Shown here: in pieces, positions 1 to 7,827 of the stretch
How the letters are laid out: each line of letters begins with the position of its first letter
Position numbering within the stretch: the first letter of the stretch is position 1
NCBI GenBank assembly: GCA_002424045.1
Contig: DIPH01000025.1
Span: forward strand, 86,696 to 150,695
DNA length: 64,000 nucleotides
Source of the DNA: Firmicutes bacterium UBA5493
GTDB lineage: Bacteria > Bacillota > Limnochordia > Darwinibacteriales > Darwinibacteriaceae
Reading direction: 5' to 3'
Notes under the pieces: generated by a model
Seen by the model: only the letters and a program-made list of their open reading frames with translations
Databases searched by the model: none
Told to the model about the DNA's origin: nothing
Program-made: the position numbers and the translations under genes

Positions 1-276
1 TAGGCCTTCACGACGAGAGGTTTCAGCAAAATCAACAAGTGTGTTAATCATGCCGATACTGTCACTAGTCCTTTTCGAAAAGGCAACTTTCAACAAGGGA
101 AAGACACTGAGTACTTGCCTCATAGTAAAATTGATCATGATAGAGGCAAACGTGCCACCAAACACAATCAGGATACTGGAGAAACTCCAGAAAAGCATGA
201 TGTCGCCTTCCATGACGATGGCGATAATCAATAAGGCCATACCTATGACAATTCCTAAAAGCGTTGCCAGATCCAT
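1..276 (-). CDS. motA: Flagellar motor stator protein MotA, N-terminal part (cut by window edge)
   Basis: The first 92 codons of a MotA-type stator subunit are visible, starting MDLATLLGIVIG. MotA pairs with MotB to form the ion-conducting stator that drives flagellar rotation in the cytoplasmic membrane. Two hydrophobic segments are seen (about residues 5-20 and 28-48), followed by the start of the cytoplasmic loop (FSKRTSDSIGMIN), as in the family. The ATG at 276 is chosen because GGAG lies 9 bases upstream; in-frame ATGs further up would sit on top of that site. It is the last gene seen in the flagellar operon, 68 bases after flgE, and motB is expected beyond the left edge. Confidence 0.85.
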   Translation of the reverse strand, partial: MDLATLLGIVIGMALLIIAIVMEGDIMLFWSFSSILIVFGGTFASIMINFTMRQVLSVFPLLKVAFSKRTSDSIGMINTLVDFAETSRREGL

Positions 277-308
277 TTGCTTGCACTCCATTTCATTCAT
301 GGGCCGGC

Positions 309-328
309 GGGGCTGCATGAGCAGCCCC
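309..328 (-). other. Perfect hairpin between flgE and motA
   Basis: An 8-bp perfect inverted repeat, GGGGCTGC-ATGA-GCAGCCCC, lies between the flgE stop and the motA start. No T-run follows it on the minus strand, so it is not a standard terminator. It may be a leaky terminator or an RNA-stability element that lowers or protects motA mRNA (inference). Confidence 0.6.
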
Positions 329-344
329 CCATGTAAAGCCCACA

Positions 345-2144
345 CTATCGTTTCAAGTTCACAAGCTCCTGCAACATTTCATCCGATGTGGTAATGATCC
401 GAGAGTTGGCCTGAAAGCCTCTCTGGGTAATGATCATCTCGGTAAACTCTTCACTGAGGTCCACATTGGACATTTCCAGCGAACTAGGGGAAATCTGACC
501 GTACCCTGGTATTCCAGCAGCACCGATTTGGGCTGCTCCAGAGTTTGGCGTATCCACAAACATAGTCGAGCCAGAGCGCTGCAATCCGGCAGGGTTAGCA
601 AATCGTGCTAGAGCAACCTGCCCAAGGGCCCTGGTCAGACCATTGGAGAAGCTCCCCACAATGACGCCATTTTGGTCAATGGCATAGCTCTCTAAAGCAC
701 CACTGGTGTAACCATTTTGGCCAAGGAACTTACCAGTGAAGGTATCAGCGTACATGGTGAATTCAGAGAAATCAAGTGTGAGCTCTAGATCATAAGCGAG
801 TTCGGGCTTAAAGGCCACCTGATTCGCTCCTACGCCAGCATAGCTGCCGTCTGGATTGAACTGGATTCGTCGGTCATCTGAAGAAACGATCGGACTGTAA
901 TCACGCATGTACCCTGCTAACACCAAGGAGTCTATTGTTCCACTAGTGGTCACCAGAGAACCCGCTCCAAGAACCTGCCCAAAATCAACGCCAGGTATTA
1001 TGTGTGGATCGCTGGGATCTTCAGCGAGAAAGTCCCAAGTGGCTCCGTCATCACTCGTTGTTGCCACGGTAGTACCTGAATCGTCTCTTAGCACTAGCGA
1101 ATCCGTTGCAGAATCATGAACGACGTGGTAAGTGCGATCTGCAGTAAGAAGACTTCCTGTACCATCGACGGTTTGATCTGGTAAGCTTTCGAATTCAAGC
1201 TTTTTTGTGAGACTCGCTTCACTCGTCAAAAGCAGATAGCCTTGGTCTGCCATGGCGTTCACATCAGAGCCTGCAGCCAGAGCAGCTTCAAACTCGAATG
1301 TAGGGCCATCACCACTGGTTAACTTGCTGGTCCACATGCGGCCATCAGTACTTGTAGCCACCACTTTGCCAGCCGCATCGCGCATCTCAAGGCCAAGAGC
1401 TCCCTCAAAGACAATGTATCGCCCATTGTTGGCAATCAGGTTGTCATGTGTTGGAATGGCATCACTAACCATAAGCCAATTTGCGTCCCATGTCCAAACA
1501 TTATCTGGCATTTTTTCGAGATCGACGGTGATCGTATGCTCCCGTCCGCGAGAGTCATAGACTTGAACGGTGCGCCCCACAACCTCTCCGGCACTGTAAC
1601 GATTGTCCAAGTTTCCGGTAAAGTGGACTTTAGTAGTGGCTCTGGGCGTAATGGTTTCAGAAGCGGAGATATACATGGGTTCCAGCGCTGAGTTGGGGTC
1701 AATATAACCATCACTATCTGCTTTGTAACCCAGGACCCGTTCACCGTTAAGAAGTGAGACCAGGTTACCTTCCGTTCCATTGTCCAAACCAAACATACCA
1801 GCTCTGGTATATTGGCGGTTAGCTCCGTGGCCCAAGACGAAGAACCCTTCTCCCTCAATGGCTAGATCGGTGATATAGCCCGTGGATTGGGTGTTGCCTT
1901 GGGTATGCTTGACATCGATAGAACCGAGTTGTACTCCCAAACCAATTTGATGCGGATTGGTGCCGCCTCTAGCACCCGTGGGAGCAGTGGCGGCCCGCAG
2001 GGTTTGACTTAACATATCTTGAAACGTTGCCCGCGAAGACTTATATCCTGCGGAGTTGACATTTGCGATATTGTTGCCGATGATGTCCATACGCACTTGG
2101 TGCGCCTTGAGGCCTGCTACACCGGCAAACATCGAACGCATCAT
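345..2144 (-). CDS. flgE: Flagellar hook protein FlgE
   Basis: FlgE polymerises outside the cell to form the flexible hook joining rod and filament. The N-terminus carries the flagellar rod/hook signature (ANVNSAGYKSSRATFQDML, about residues 28-46), with the FlgE-type DLAIEGEGFFVL segment near residue 90. The C-terminus has the matching helix VDLSEEFTEMIITQRGFQA, near residue 560. At 599 residues it is longer than common FlgE proteins of about 400, the extra length lying in the variable middle domain exposed on the hook surface. The ATG at 2144 has AAAGGAGG 8 bases upstream; an adjacent ATG at 2141 is equally possible. It follows an unusual four-hairpin spacer. Confidence 0.95.
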   Translation of the reverse strand: MMRSMFAGVAGLKAHQVRMDIIGNNIANVNSAGYKSSRATFQDMLSQTLRAATAPTGARGGTNPHQIGLGVQLGSIDVKHTQGNTQSTGYITDLAIEGEGFFVLGHGANRQYTRAGMFGLDNGTEGNLVSLLNGERVLGYKADSDGYIDPNSALEPMYISASETITPRATTKVHFTGNLDNRYSAGEVVGRTVQVYDSRGREHTITVDLEKMPDNVWTWDANWLMVSDAIPTHDNLIANNGRYIVFEGALGLEMRDAAGKVVATSTDGRMWTSKLTSGDGPTFEFEAALAAGSDVNAMADQGYLLLTSEASLTKKLEFESLPDQTVDGTGSLLTADRTYHVVHDSATDSLVLRDDSGTTVATTSDDGATWDFLAEDPSDPHIIPGVDFGQVLGAGSLVTTSGTIDSLVLAGYMRDYSPIVSSDDRRIQFNPDGSYAGVGANQVAFKPELAYDLELTLDFSEFTMYADTFTGKFLGQNGYTSGALESYAIDQNGVIVGSFSNGLTRALGQVALARFANPAGLQRSGSTMFVDTPNSGAAQIGAAGIPGYGQISPSSLEMSNVDLSEEFTEMIITQRGFQANSRIITTSDEMLQELVNLKR

Positions 2145-2165
2145 AGTTCATTCCTCCTTTGTCAA

Positions 2166-2256
2166 GCCGCCGGCTAGGGCGGCAGTCCCCGCCTTTAGGG
2201 GGACAACCCACGTCATTCGTTCAGTGGGTGGAGGGCTCCCCGAAGGGTCCAGCCCT
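2166..2256 (-). repeat. Block of four consecutive inverted repeats upstream of flgE
   Basis: Four separate stems are packed head to tail in 91 bp between the stop of the upstream gene (2257) and the flgE ribosome site. They are GCCGCC/GGCGGC at 2166-2183, GTCCCC/GGGGAC at 2185-2204, CCCAC/GTGGG at 2207-2228, and AGGGCT/AGCCCT with an inner CCC/GGG at 2232-2256. The second stem, with its CCTTTAG loop, resembles the hairpins found at ends of IS200/IS605-type elements (recalled family knowledge, not a match I could test). It is not a terminator: there is no T-run and the operon continues. Confidence 0.7.
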
Positions 2257-2643
2257 TTACGTAATTACTGCACTATCAATGTGTGTGAACACATTATCCT
2301 TGAGGTTATCACCATCCATGGCCGTGATTACAGTTCGATTGGCCACGCTTACCACTAAGGCAACATTGTCCAATAGAATGAGGGTTTCTCGTCCACCCTT
2401 GCTACGAGCTTTTTCCACAGCGTCTTCCAAGGTCTTTATCTGTTCCTCAGAGAAATGAATGTTGCGAGCCTCCAATCTCTTGTTGGCATGAGCGGAAAAT
2501 TTCACGGTGCCGTGCTGTAATTTGGTGTCGAGAATCTTGGCAAAGGATCCGTCTTGTCCAGGCACAGGTCTTGTCTTGGGTGCCTGCTTCCGTTGTGTTG
2601 GTTGAATGGGTAAACCTCTAGGGACCTTAAACTGTTGGTTCAT
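2257..2643 (-). CDS. Flagellar operon protein, TIGR02530 type
   Basis: A 128-residue protein of the family found between flgD and flgE in many Firmicutes and named only as flagellar operon protein. The recognisable core is FSAHANKRLEARNIHFSEEQ, at about residues 49-68, followed by a predicted alpha/beta region with KGGRETLILLDNVALVVSV. The first 40 residues are basic and proline-rich and probably unstructured. No enzymatic motif is visible. The start overlaps the end of flgD by 17 bases, which suggests coupled translation. A link to hook assembly follows from its position and family only. Confidence 0.85.
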   Translation of the reverse strand: MNQQFKVPRGLPIQPTQRKQAPKTRPVPGQDGSFAKILDTKLQHGTVKFSAHANKRLEARNIHFSEEQIKTLEDAVEKARSKGGRETLILLDNVALVVSVANRTVITAMDGDNLKDNVFTHIDSAVIT

Positions 2644-3073
2644 CTGTCAATCTCTCCCTGATGGCTACTACTTCCCCAAAGTCATAGAGTTTTCCATCCA
2701 CCATGATTTCGGGCCAGCCGTCTTTAAACTGCACTCCCGACACTTTTCCAAACAGACTCTCTCCCTCCCTGGTAAGCAACTCCACGTTTTGACCGATCAT
2801 CTGCGTTGCTTGTCCAAGCGCGGTGAGTTTCTGTTGTGCCAGCATCAAATCACCCATATTGGTGTTGAGGTTCTGCATTTGCTCCAAACTGCTGAATTGG
2901 GCCAACTGTGCAATAAACTCTTTGTCCTCAACGGGACTAATGGGATCTTGGTGCTTCAACTGCGTTATCAAGAGTTGGAGAAATTGATCCTTCCCCAGAA
3001 CACTAGGGTCACGCTCCACACCTTCCCGTTGTTTCCTAAGTTGGTCCACAGTACCAACGGTATTTACATACAA
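2627..3073 (-). CDS. flgD: Flagellar hook capping / basal-body rod modification protein FlgD
   Basis: FlgD forms the cap under which hook subunits assemble. The conserved N-terminal segment LGKDQFLQLLITQLKHQDP, followed by EFIAQLAQFSSLEQM, is clearly present (about residues 25-70). The rest is short (148 residues in all), so the usual C-terminal FlgD Ig-like domain is reduced, as in many Firmicutes. I place the start at the TTG at 3073, 8 bases after AAGGAGG; the upstream in-frame GTG at 3082 lies inside that ribosome site. It lies 13 bases after fliK. Confidence 0.92.
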   Translation of the reverse strand: MYVNTVGTVDQLRKQREGVERDPSVLGKDQFLQLLITQLKHQDPISPVEDKEFIAQLAQFSSLEQMQNLNTNMGDLMLAQQKLTALGQATQMIGQNVELLTREGESLFGKVSGVQFKDGWPEIMVDGKLYDFGEVVAIRERLTDEPTV

Positions 3074-3086
3074 GTTTTTCACCTCC

Positions 3087-4739
3087 TTACACTCTTACAT
3101 CCACTTGATTCCAGATACTTCGGCCTAGATAGGCCCTCTCACCAGTGGTTGACTCCTTTTGCAGGCGGCCATGGCTATGTTGTCCTGGTTGTCTCGATTT
3201 CGGCTGTCCTTCGTCATCTGTTCCTTTGTGACCAAGGCCAATACTGACACTAACGTCAGCCATCTGGGTACCGTGCTCCTGAAGCGCCGTTTGCAGCTGA
3301 GGGAGTTGACTGGCAATGACTTCGCGCACGGTTTGGTCTTGGACAACAAACTCTGCCATCATTATGCCCCGCTCCATAGACAACCTGATTTTCAATTCTC
3401 CCAAATGTTCGGGCTTGAGTTGTATTCGTACTTCACTACGTTCCTTTAGCACCAGAGACTCCATACTTTGGACCAGTTTTGGGAACAAATTCTCCCTGTC
3501 CTGAAAATCCAATACAGCTCGGATCTGCGTATCAGCTTCTGCGCTTTCTACCAAGGGTTCAAACGCTCTAACGTCCGCTGGCAAGACTACTTCACTTGGC
3601 GCCTGCCATGGTCGTTCTCTAGGCGTGTTCTTCGGGGTGAGCACAGTTTCCTCAGTGCGTCCTCCTTGCTGCGAAGTAAACTCTTGGTTCTCCTCCCTGA
3701 CAGGTACTTCAGAAACATCCTGTTTGACCAGACTGAGGGTGTCCAGTTCCTCTTGGGGTTTGGTAGGTGCTTCGTCGGGTTTAGTTGGACCCTCAACTTC
3801 CTTAGGAGCTACCCCCGCAACTTCCCCTAAGGGGCTGGCAGCGACGTCTGTGACCGACATTTTTGGCACTTTTTCTTGCGTCAGTCTTGGATGTGCCTTG
3901 AGGGCGAGCGTAGCATCGAGAAGGGGGGTCTCCACCTCCGGCAATACGAATGCATACCCTTCTGCCTCAACAGTCAGCTGTGGTGCGGGCGCTACCGATT
4001 GTTCCGCGGCGGCTCCTCGCAACATTCGAAGGCTGGGATGCCAGAGTTCTTTGCCGGCCACCGCAATCTCTGGTTTCTCTGAGAGAATGGAGCCATGTTG
4101 CGAGACTACCTCGTCCATGTTCATGTGGTTTCCCATCACAGGCTTCTCAGCGGTAAGAGAACCTTCACCCGTTGGCAACTCTGGTAGTTTTAGCCCTACT
4201 TGTTCTTGTTCCAGTCCTTGCTCTGGTAGCTTTGGTGCGACTAGAACTTGCTGGTCTAGAAAACGTCCTTCTGCGGCAATAGGTTCTGGAATTTCCCTCT
4301 CAAGCCTCGTCTTTACCTCCCCAAGGTCTGGTGGCTTGAATAGAATGTCCTCAAGCTGCCCAGTGGACTGTCTTGTTTCCGGGGGCTCCACGTACTCTGT
4401 TCCTGTTTTTGCAGAGACTAGAGGTTGAAGCTTCGGTTTGACATCTTCGGCCGCCACAGCAACATCTGGGTTAGCAGCAAGTGGAACAAAAGCGGCTGCT
4501 AGCGAGAAGAGGCTTGGTTCCATCTCTACCTGCTTCTTTTGCTCCGGTAGAACCTCTTCTGTTTCTCGCGCCCTTGGTGATTCCTGTGGCTCCTTACCCT
4601 CCTTTAGATACCTGGTTAGCACCTCCCCGAAGTCCGTAGGCCGCACAGCCCCCTGTTCTTGTGGCAAAGCCACATCCCTTGGAGCCTCAACACTACTTAG
4701 AGCCATTTGAGCTACTACAAATGGTCCGATTATTATCAC
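3087..4739 (-). CDS. fliK: Flagellar hook-length control protein FliK
   Basis: FliK is the secreted ruler that switches the export apparatus from hook to filament substrates. The C-terminal Flg_hook domain is recognisable (RIQLKPEHLGELKIRLSMERG and VREVIASQLPQLQTALQEHG, about residues 440-490). The long N-terminal part is low-complexity, rich in P, E, Q and A, as in the family. The start is odd. AAAGGAGGTGAT is an excellent ribosome site, but the GTG at 4739 is inside it and the first ATG (4706) is about 30 bases away. The in-frame codon at the usual 8-base spacing is ATC at 4730. The longest frame is given here. Confidence 0.88.
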   Translation of the reverse strand: MIIIGPFVVAQMALSSVEAPRDVALPQEQGAVRPTDFGEVLTRYLKEGKEPQESPRARETEEVLPEQKKQVEMEPSLFSLAAAFVPLAANPDVAVAAEDVKPKLQPLVSAKTGTEYVEPPETRQSTGQLEDILFKPPDLGEVKTRLEREIPEPIAAEGRFLDQQVLVAPKLPEQGLEQEQVGLKLPELPTGEGSLTAEKPVMGNHMNMDEVVSQHGSILSEKPEIAVAGKELWHPSLRMLRGAAAEQSVAPAPQLTVEAEGYAFVLPEVETPLLDATLALKAHPRLTQEKVPKMSVTDVAASPLGEVAGVAPKEVEGPTKPDEAPTKPQEELDTLSLVKQDVSEVPVREENQEFTSQQGGRTEETVLTPKNTPRERPWQAPSEVVLPADVRAFEPLVESAEADTQIRAVLDFQDRENLFPKLVQSMESLVLKERSEVRIQLKPEHLGELKIRLSMERGIMMAEFVVQDQTVREVIASQLPQLQTALQEHGTQMADVSVSIGLGHKGTDDEGQPKSRQPGQHSHGRLQKESTTGERAYLGRSIWNQVDVRV

Positions 4740-4761
4740 CTCCTTTCAATGGATATTCCAT

Positions 4762-5313
4762 CTATTTACTGGCCTGCCCGAGTTGCTCACTAAGGGCCAC
4801 AGCCAGATTAGTTGGCAATTCTACGAGAATACTAGCTGCATCCTGCATGTCCATGCTCAAAAGGACATCCAAAACCAGCTTTTGATCGAGTTTCTCCAGG
4901 ATCTGGGCTGCATCTGCTGCAGTCATCTCCGTGTAGAGGGAGGCTAGGGTTTGAATATTTCGATGCTGTTCCTGTTCTCGCTGTAGCCGAGCGAATGCCT
5001 CATTGATACTGGCCTCTCGAGCATCGAGTTGCACAGCCCTTTGGTCTAGTTGCTGCTGGTCTGTCCGCAATTTTGCCTCTCGGGCGTCTAGCTCCGCCAT
5101 TTGACGCTGCAATTCCTCCTGTTGAACCGCGACCCAACTCTCAGCGTCCTGACCAACGGCATAGACTTTGAGGTGCGGCTCAATCCATCCCACCTTCATA
5201 CCTAAATCCCAAAAAAGGGCAGGTCCATCAATCACGCCAGTAAAGGCGAATATACCGAAGGCGACTGACATTGCTACAAGGAGAAGTATAATCACCAAAA
5301 CCCATTTGCGCAC
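4762..5313 (-). CDS. motE: Motility protein MotE-like (YlxF type, MgtE N-terminal-like domain)
   Basis: A 183-residue membrane-anchored protein encoded between fliJ and fliK, the place of ylxF/motE in Firmicutes. One N-terminal membrane helix (WVLVIILLLVAMSVAFGIFAF) is followed by a strongly charged coiled coil (about residues 60-125, rich in Q, E and R with repeated LDAREA). The C-terminal helical domain (MTAADAAQILEKLDQKLVLDVL) resembles the MgtE N-terminal domain. In other bacteria MotE chaperones the stator protein MotC; that role here is inferred from family and position. A GTG start lies 7 bases after GGAGG. Confidence 0.85.
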   Translation of the reverse strand: MRKWVLVIILLLVAMSVAFGIFAFTGVIDGPALFWDLGMKVGWIEPHLKVYAVGQDAESWVAVQQEELQRQMAELDAREAKLRTDQQQLDQRAVQLDAREASINEAFARLQREQEQHRNIQTLASLYTEMTAADAAQILEKLDQKLVLDVLLSMDMQDAASILVELPTNLAVALSEQLGQASK

Positions 5314-5325
5314 AAGAGTACCTCC

Positions 5326-5748
5326 CTAACCAAGTAAGTGCGAACGCATATCATCTAAGACTTGTTGTTCTTTTCGTTGCTCTTCTTTCACAAAGGAGGC
5401 GTATTGTTTGTCGCGCAAAGTGAGCACTTTCTTGGTTTCCTTTCTTGCCCTCAACCACGCCTCTTTTGCTTCACTCGTTATTCGTTCTTGTTCCATAAGC
5501 CTTGAAACCTGCCGTTCAATTCTCAACTTCAAAACATTGAGAAATGAATACATGGCCTGTCGCATTTCGATGTCAGATTGCTGATATCCAAAGTCTTTAA
5601 TTTCTTGTTCCTGTTCTTCAAGGTGAGCAAGCTTGAGCCTTTCCTCTCTTGCTAAACGCTCTTGTAGTGCCCATTCATTCTTGGCCCGTTCTTCGAGAAT
5701 TTCCCGCACACTCAAGACTTTTTCAAGTCGGAATTTAAAGGCTACCAT
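5326..5748 (-). CDS. fliJ: Flagellar export chaperone/stalk protein FliJ
   Basis: FliJ is a coiled-coil protein that connects the FliI ATPase ring to the export gate. The 140-residue product begins MVAFKFRLEKVLSVREILEE, the typical FliJ opening, and is almost wholly helical with charged heptads. The start at 5748 is chosen because GGGAG lies 8 bases upstream; an upstream in-frame ATG at 5766 overlaps the fliI stop. It sits between fliI and motE as expected. Confidence 0.9.
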   Translation of the reverse strand: MVAFKFRLEKVLSVREILEERAKNEWALQERLAREERLKLAHLEEQEQEIKDFGYQQSDIEMRQAMYSFLNVLKLRIERQVSRLMEQERITSEAKEAWLRARKETKKVLTLRDKQYASFVKEEQRKEQQVLDDMRSHLLG

Positions 5749-5762
5749 GTACCCAGCTCCCA

Positions 5763-7094
5763 TCATTCATTGCTCAAGACCTGCTCCAATCGGGCTAAAG
5801 TGTCAGACCATGCAGACGCCTCAGTTACCTCTTGTCGCAAAAACGCTGTGATACCCGGATGAAGGCCAATAGCTGCGTCAATCTGTGGGCTAGAACCTGG
5901 CGCATAAGCCCCAATGTTGATCAGGTCCTCTGCATCGGCATACGTAGCCATGGAGGCCCTGATCTGCCCAGCTAAAGTCTGGTGCTCCTTGCTTGAGACC
6001 TCAGTCATAAGCCGGCTTACACTAGCGAGAACATCAATAGCGGGATAATGATTCTTTTCGGCCAAGGCCCGGCTCAGTACGATGTGCCCATCAAGGATTC
6101 CCCGCACTGTATCACTAACAGGCTCGTTGAAATCATCACCCTCAACCAACACCGTGTAAAAAGCAGTAATCGTCCCCACTCGTCCTGGACCTGTCCTTTC
6201 CAAAATACGAGGCAGAAGAGCGAAAACCGATGGGGTATAGCCGCGGGTTGCAGGGGGTTCGCCAGTAGCTAGACCCACTTCCCTTTGTGCAAGTGCCAGT
6301 CTTGTGACGGAGTCCATGACAAAAAGTACGTCTCGACCACGATCGCGGAAATACTCCGCAATCGTGGTGGCAACCATGGCCCCCTTTATGCGCACTAGGG
6401 CAGGTTGGTCAGAAGTGGCAACCACTACAACTGAACGAGCCATACCTTCTGGACCAAGATCCCTTTCTAGAAACTCCCGAACCTCCCGACCACGCTCTCC
6501 AATTAAGGCAATCACATTCACATCAGCCTCTGTGTTGCGGGCCATCATACCTAAGAGTGTGCTTTTTCCCACGCCACTCCCTGCAAAGACACCGATTCTC
6601 TGTCCTCTACCGCAGGTCAACAGTCCATCTATCGCTCGCACTCCCACCGAGAGAGGCGATTTAATGCGTTGTCGCTCTAAGGGCTTTGGAATCTTTCCCT
6701 GTACGGAGAGTTGTTTCGCGGCCGGCACATGGCCTTTTCCATCCATGGGGCGTCCTAATCCATCGAGGACCCGGCCTAACAGCCCATCACTGACAGAGAC
6801 TGTTAAAGGAGAGCCTGTGGCCATAACCAAGCTTCCAGGACCCACCCCAGTCAACTCCGAAAGGGGCATTAAGAGCACCTTCTGATCTCTGAAGCCAACC
6901 ACCTCTGCGGGAATTCCTCTTCCGCGGCGAGGTTGAATCAAACAGAGATCACCGATATTTGTGGTAGGACCCATGGACTCGATTGTAAGTCCCACTACCT
7001 GGCTGACCCGCCCACTGTGGATGGTATCATCCAATTGTGCTAAATGTCGCTCATAATGCGCCACCCTGGGCGTTAACTCGTCAGTGTTTCTCAT
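5763..7094 (-). CDS. fliI: Flagellum-specific ATPase FliI
   Basis: FliI is the hexameric ATPase of the flagellar type III export apparatus, related to the F1 beta subunit. Visible motifs are the P-loop GSGVGKST (about residue 170), the RGREVREFLERDLG segment, the Walker B-like DVLFVMDSVTRLA, and the C-terminal export ATPase domain (YADAEDLINIGAYAPGSSP). The length of 443 residues is normal. The start overlaps the end of fliH by 14 bases, and its stop comes 15 bases before the chosen fliJ start. Confidence 0.96.
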   Translation of the reverse strand: MRNTDELTPRVAHYERHLAQLDDTIHSGRVSQVVGLTIESMGPTTNIGDLCLIQPRRGRGIPAEVVGFRDQKVLLMPLSELTGVGPGSLVMATGSPLTVSVSDGLLGRVLDGLGRPMDGKGHVPAAKQLSVQGKIPKPLERQRIKSPLSVGVRAIDGLLTCGRGQRIGVFAGSGVGKSTLLGMMARNTEADVNVIALIGERGREVREFLERDLGPEGMARSVVVVATSDQPALVRIKGAMVATTIAEYFRDRGRDVLFVMDSVTRLALAQREVGLATGEPPATRGYTPSVFALLPRILERTGPGRVGTITAFYTVLVEGDDFNEPVSDTVRGILDGHIVLSRALAEKNHYPAIDVLASVSRLMTEVSSKEHQTLAGQIRASMATYADAEDLINIGAYAPGSSPQIDAAIGLHPGITAFLRQEVTEASAWSDTLARLEQVLSNE

Positions 7095-7827
7095 CGTACA
7101 GCACTTCCATTAAACTCTTGCCTAGTTTGCCAAGTCTTTGCTCAAGACGGGCATCAATGAGTCCATTCTCGGACTCAATCAGACATCCACCTTGGCTTAG
7201 ACCTGGATCCTGCTGAAAAATCACTTTCGTTCTCGTTGTAACATGCAATCTGTCTTCCTGTTCTTTGATTAAAGAATAATCTATGGGATTCACGTACACG
7301 ACAATCTCGTGAACTGTCCCTAGGGATTGCAGTGCATCGTTGATCATAGGTTCAAGCCAGGAAATATCGTCAGCAATAGTCTTCCTCACTATTTTATCGG
7401 CAAGAAGGAGGCTGAGCTTTAGAACGTCCTCTTCAAGAGCAGCTAGACCACTTGCTCGCAAGCGGACTCCTTCCTCCACAGTGTTTTGAAATAACTCCAG
7501 CAAGCCCTGGGCTTCTTGGAGCGCCTTTTCTTGCCCATCGACCAAACCTTCTTCGTAGCCCTGGGCATAGCCCTCTTCCTTGGTCTTAAGACGGAGTGTC
7601 TCCAATTCCTCCTCGACCTTATATAAGCGGAGCTGGGCTTCTTCTTCAGCCTGCCGAACAATGTCCTCCGCTTGGCGCTTAGCATCTCCGATTAGATTTG
7701 AGCCGTCGAGGATGGTGCCTCCAGAGGGGCTTGGGCTATTCCCCTCTACAGAGATGGCAGGAATCACGGTATCGGTATCGTCTGTCACCAAAACCTTCAA
7801 ATCCGCAGCCTTAATGATTCTAGACAA
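7081..7827 (-). CDS. fliH: Flagellar assembly protein FliH
   Basis: FliH is the peripheral stator-like regulator of FliI. The 248-residue protein has a long charged coiled coil with many E, Q and A residues (about residues 50-120, including GYAQGYEEGLVDGQ with small-residue spacing typical of FliH). The C-terminal domain resembles the V-ATPase subunit E / F-type delta fold (ADKIVRKTIADDISWLEPMI). It starts at a TTG 9 bases after GGAGG, and overlaps the end of fliG by 8 bases. Position between fliG and fliI supports the call. Confidence 0.9.
   Translation of the reverse strand: MSRIIKAADLKVLVTDDTDTVIPAISVEGNSPSPSGGTILDGSNLIGDAKRQAEDIVRQAEEEAQLRLYKVEEELETLRLKTKEEGYAQGYEEGLVDGQEKALQEAQGLLELFQNTVEEGVRLRASGLAALEEDVLKLSLLLADKIVRKTIADDISWLEPMINDALQSLGTVHEIVVYVNPIDYSLIKEQEDRLHVTTRTKVIFQQDPGLSQGGCLIESENGLIDARLEQRLGKLGKSLMEVLYDEKH

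Noticed and set aside
3625..4428. A 267-codon plus-strand open frame inside fliK
   Set aside because: It is antisense to the low-complexity Pro/Glu/Ala part of fliK; such composition yields long Ser/Ala-rich antisense frames. No ribosome site or family match.
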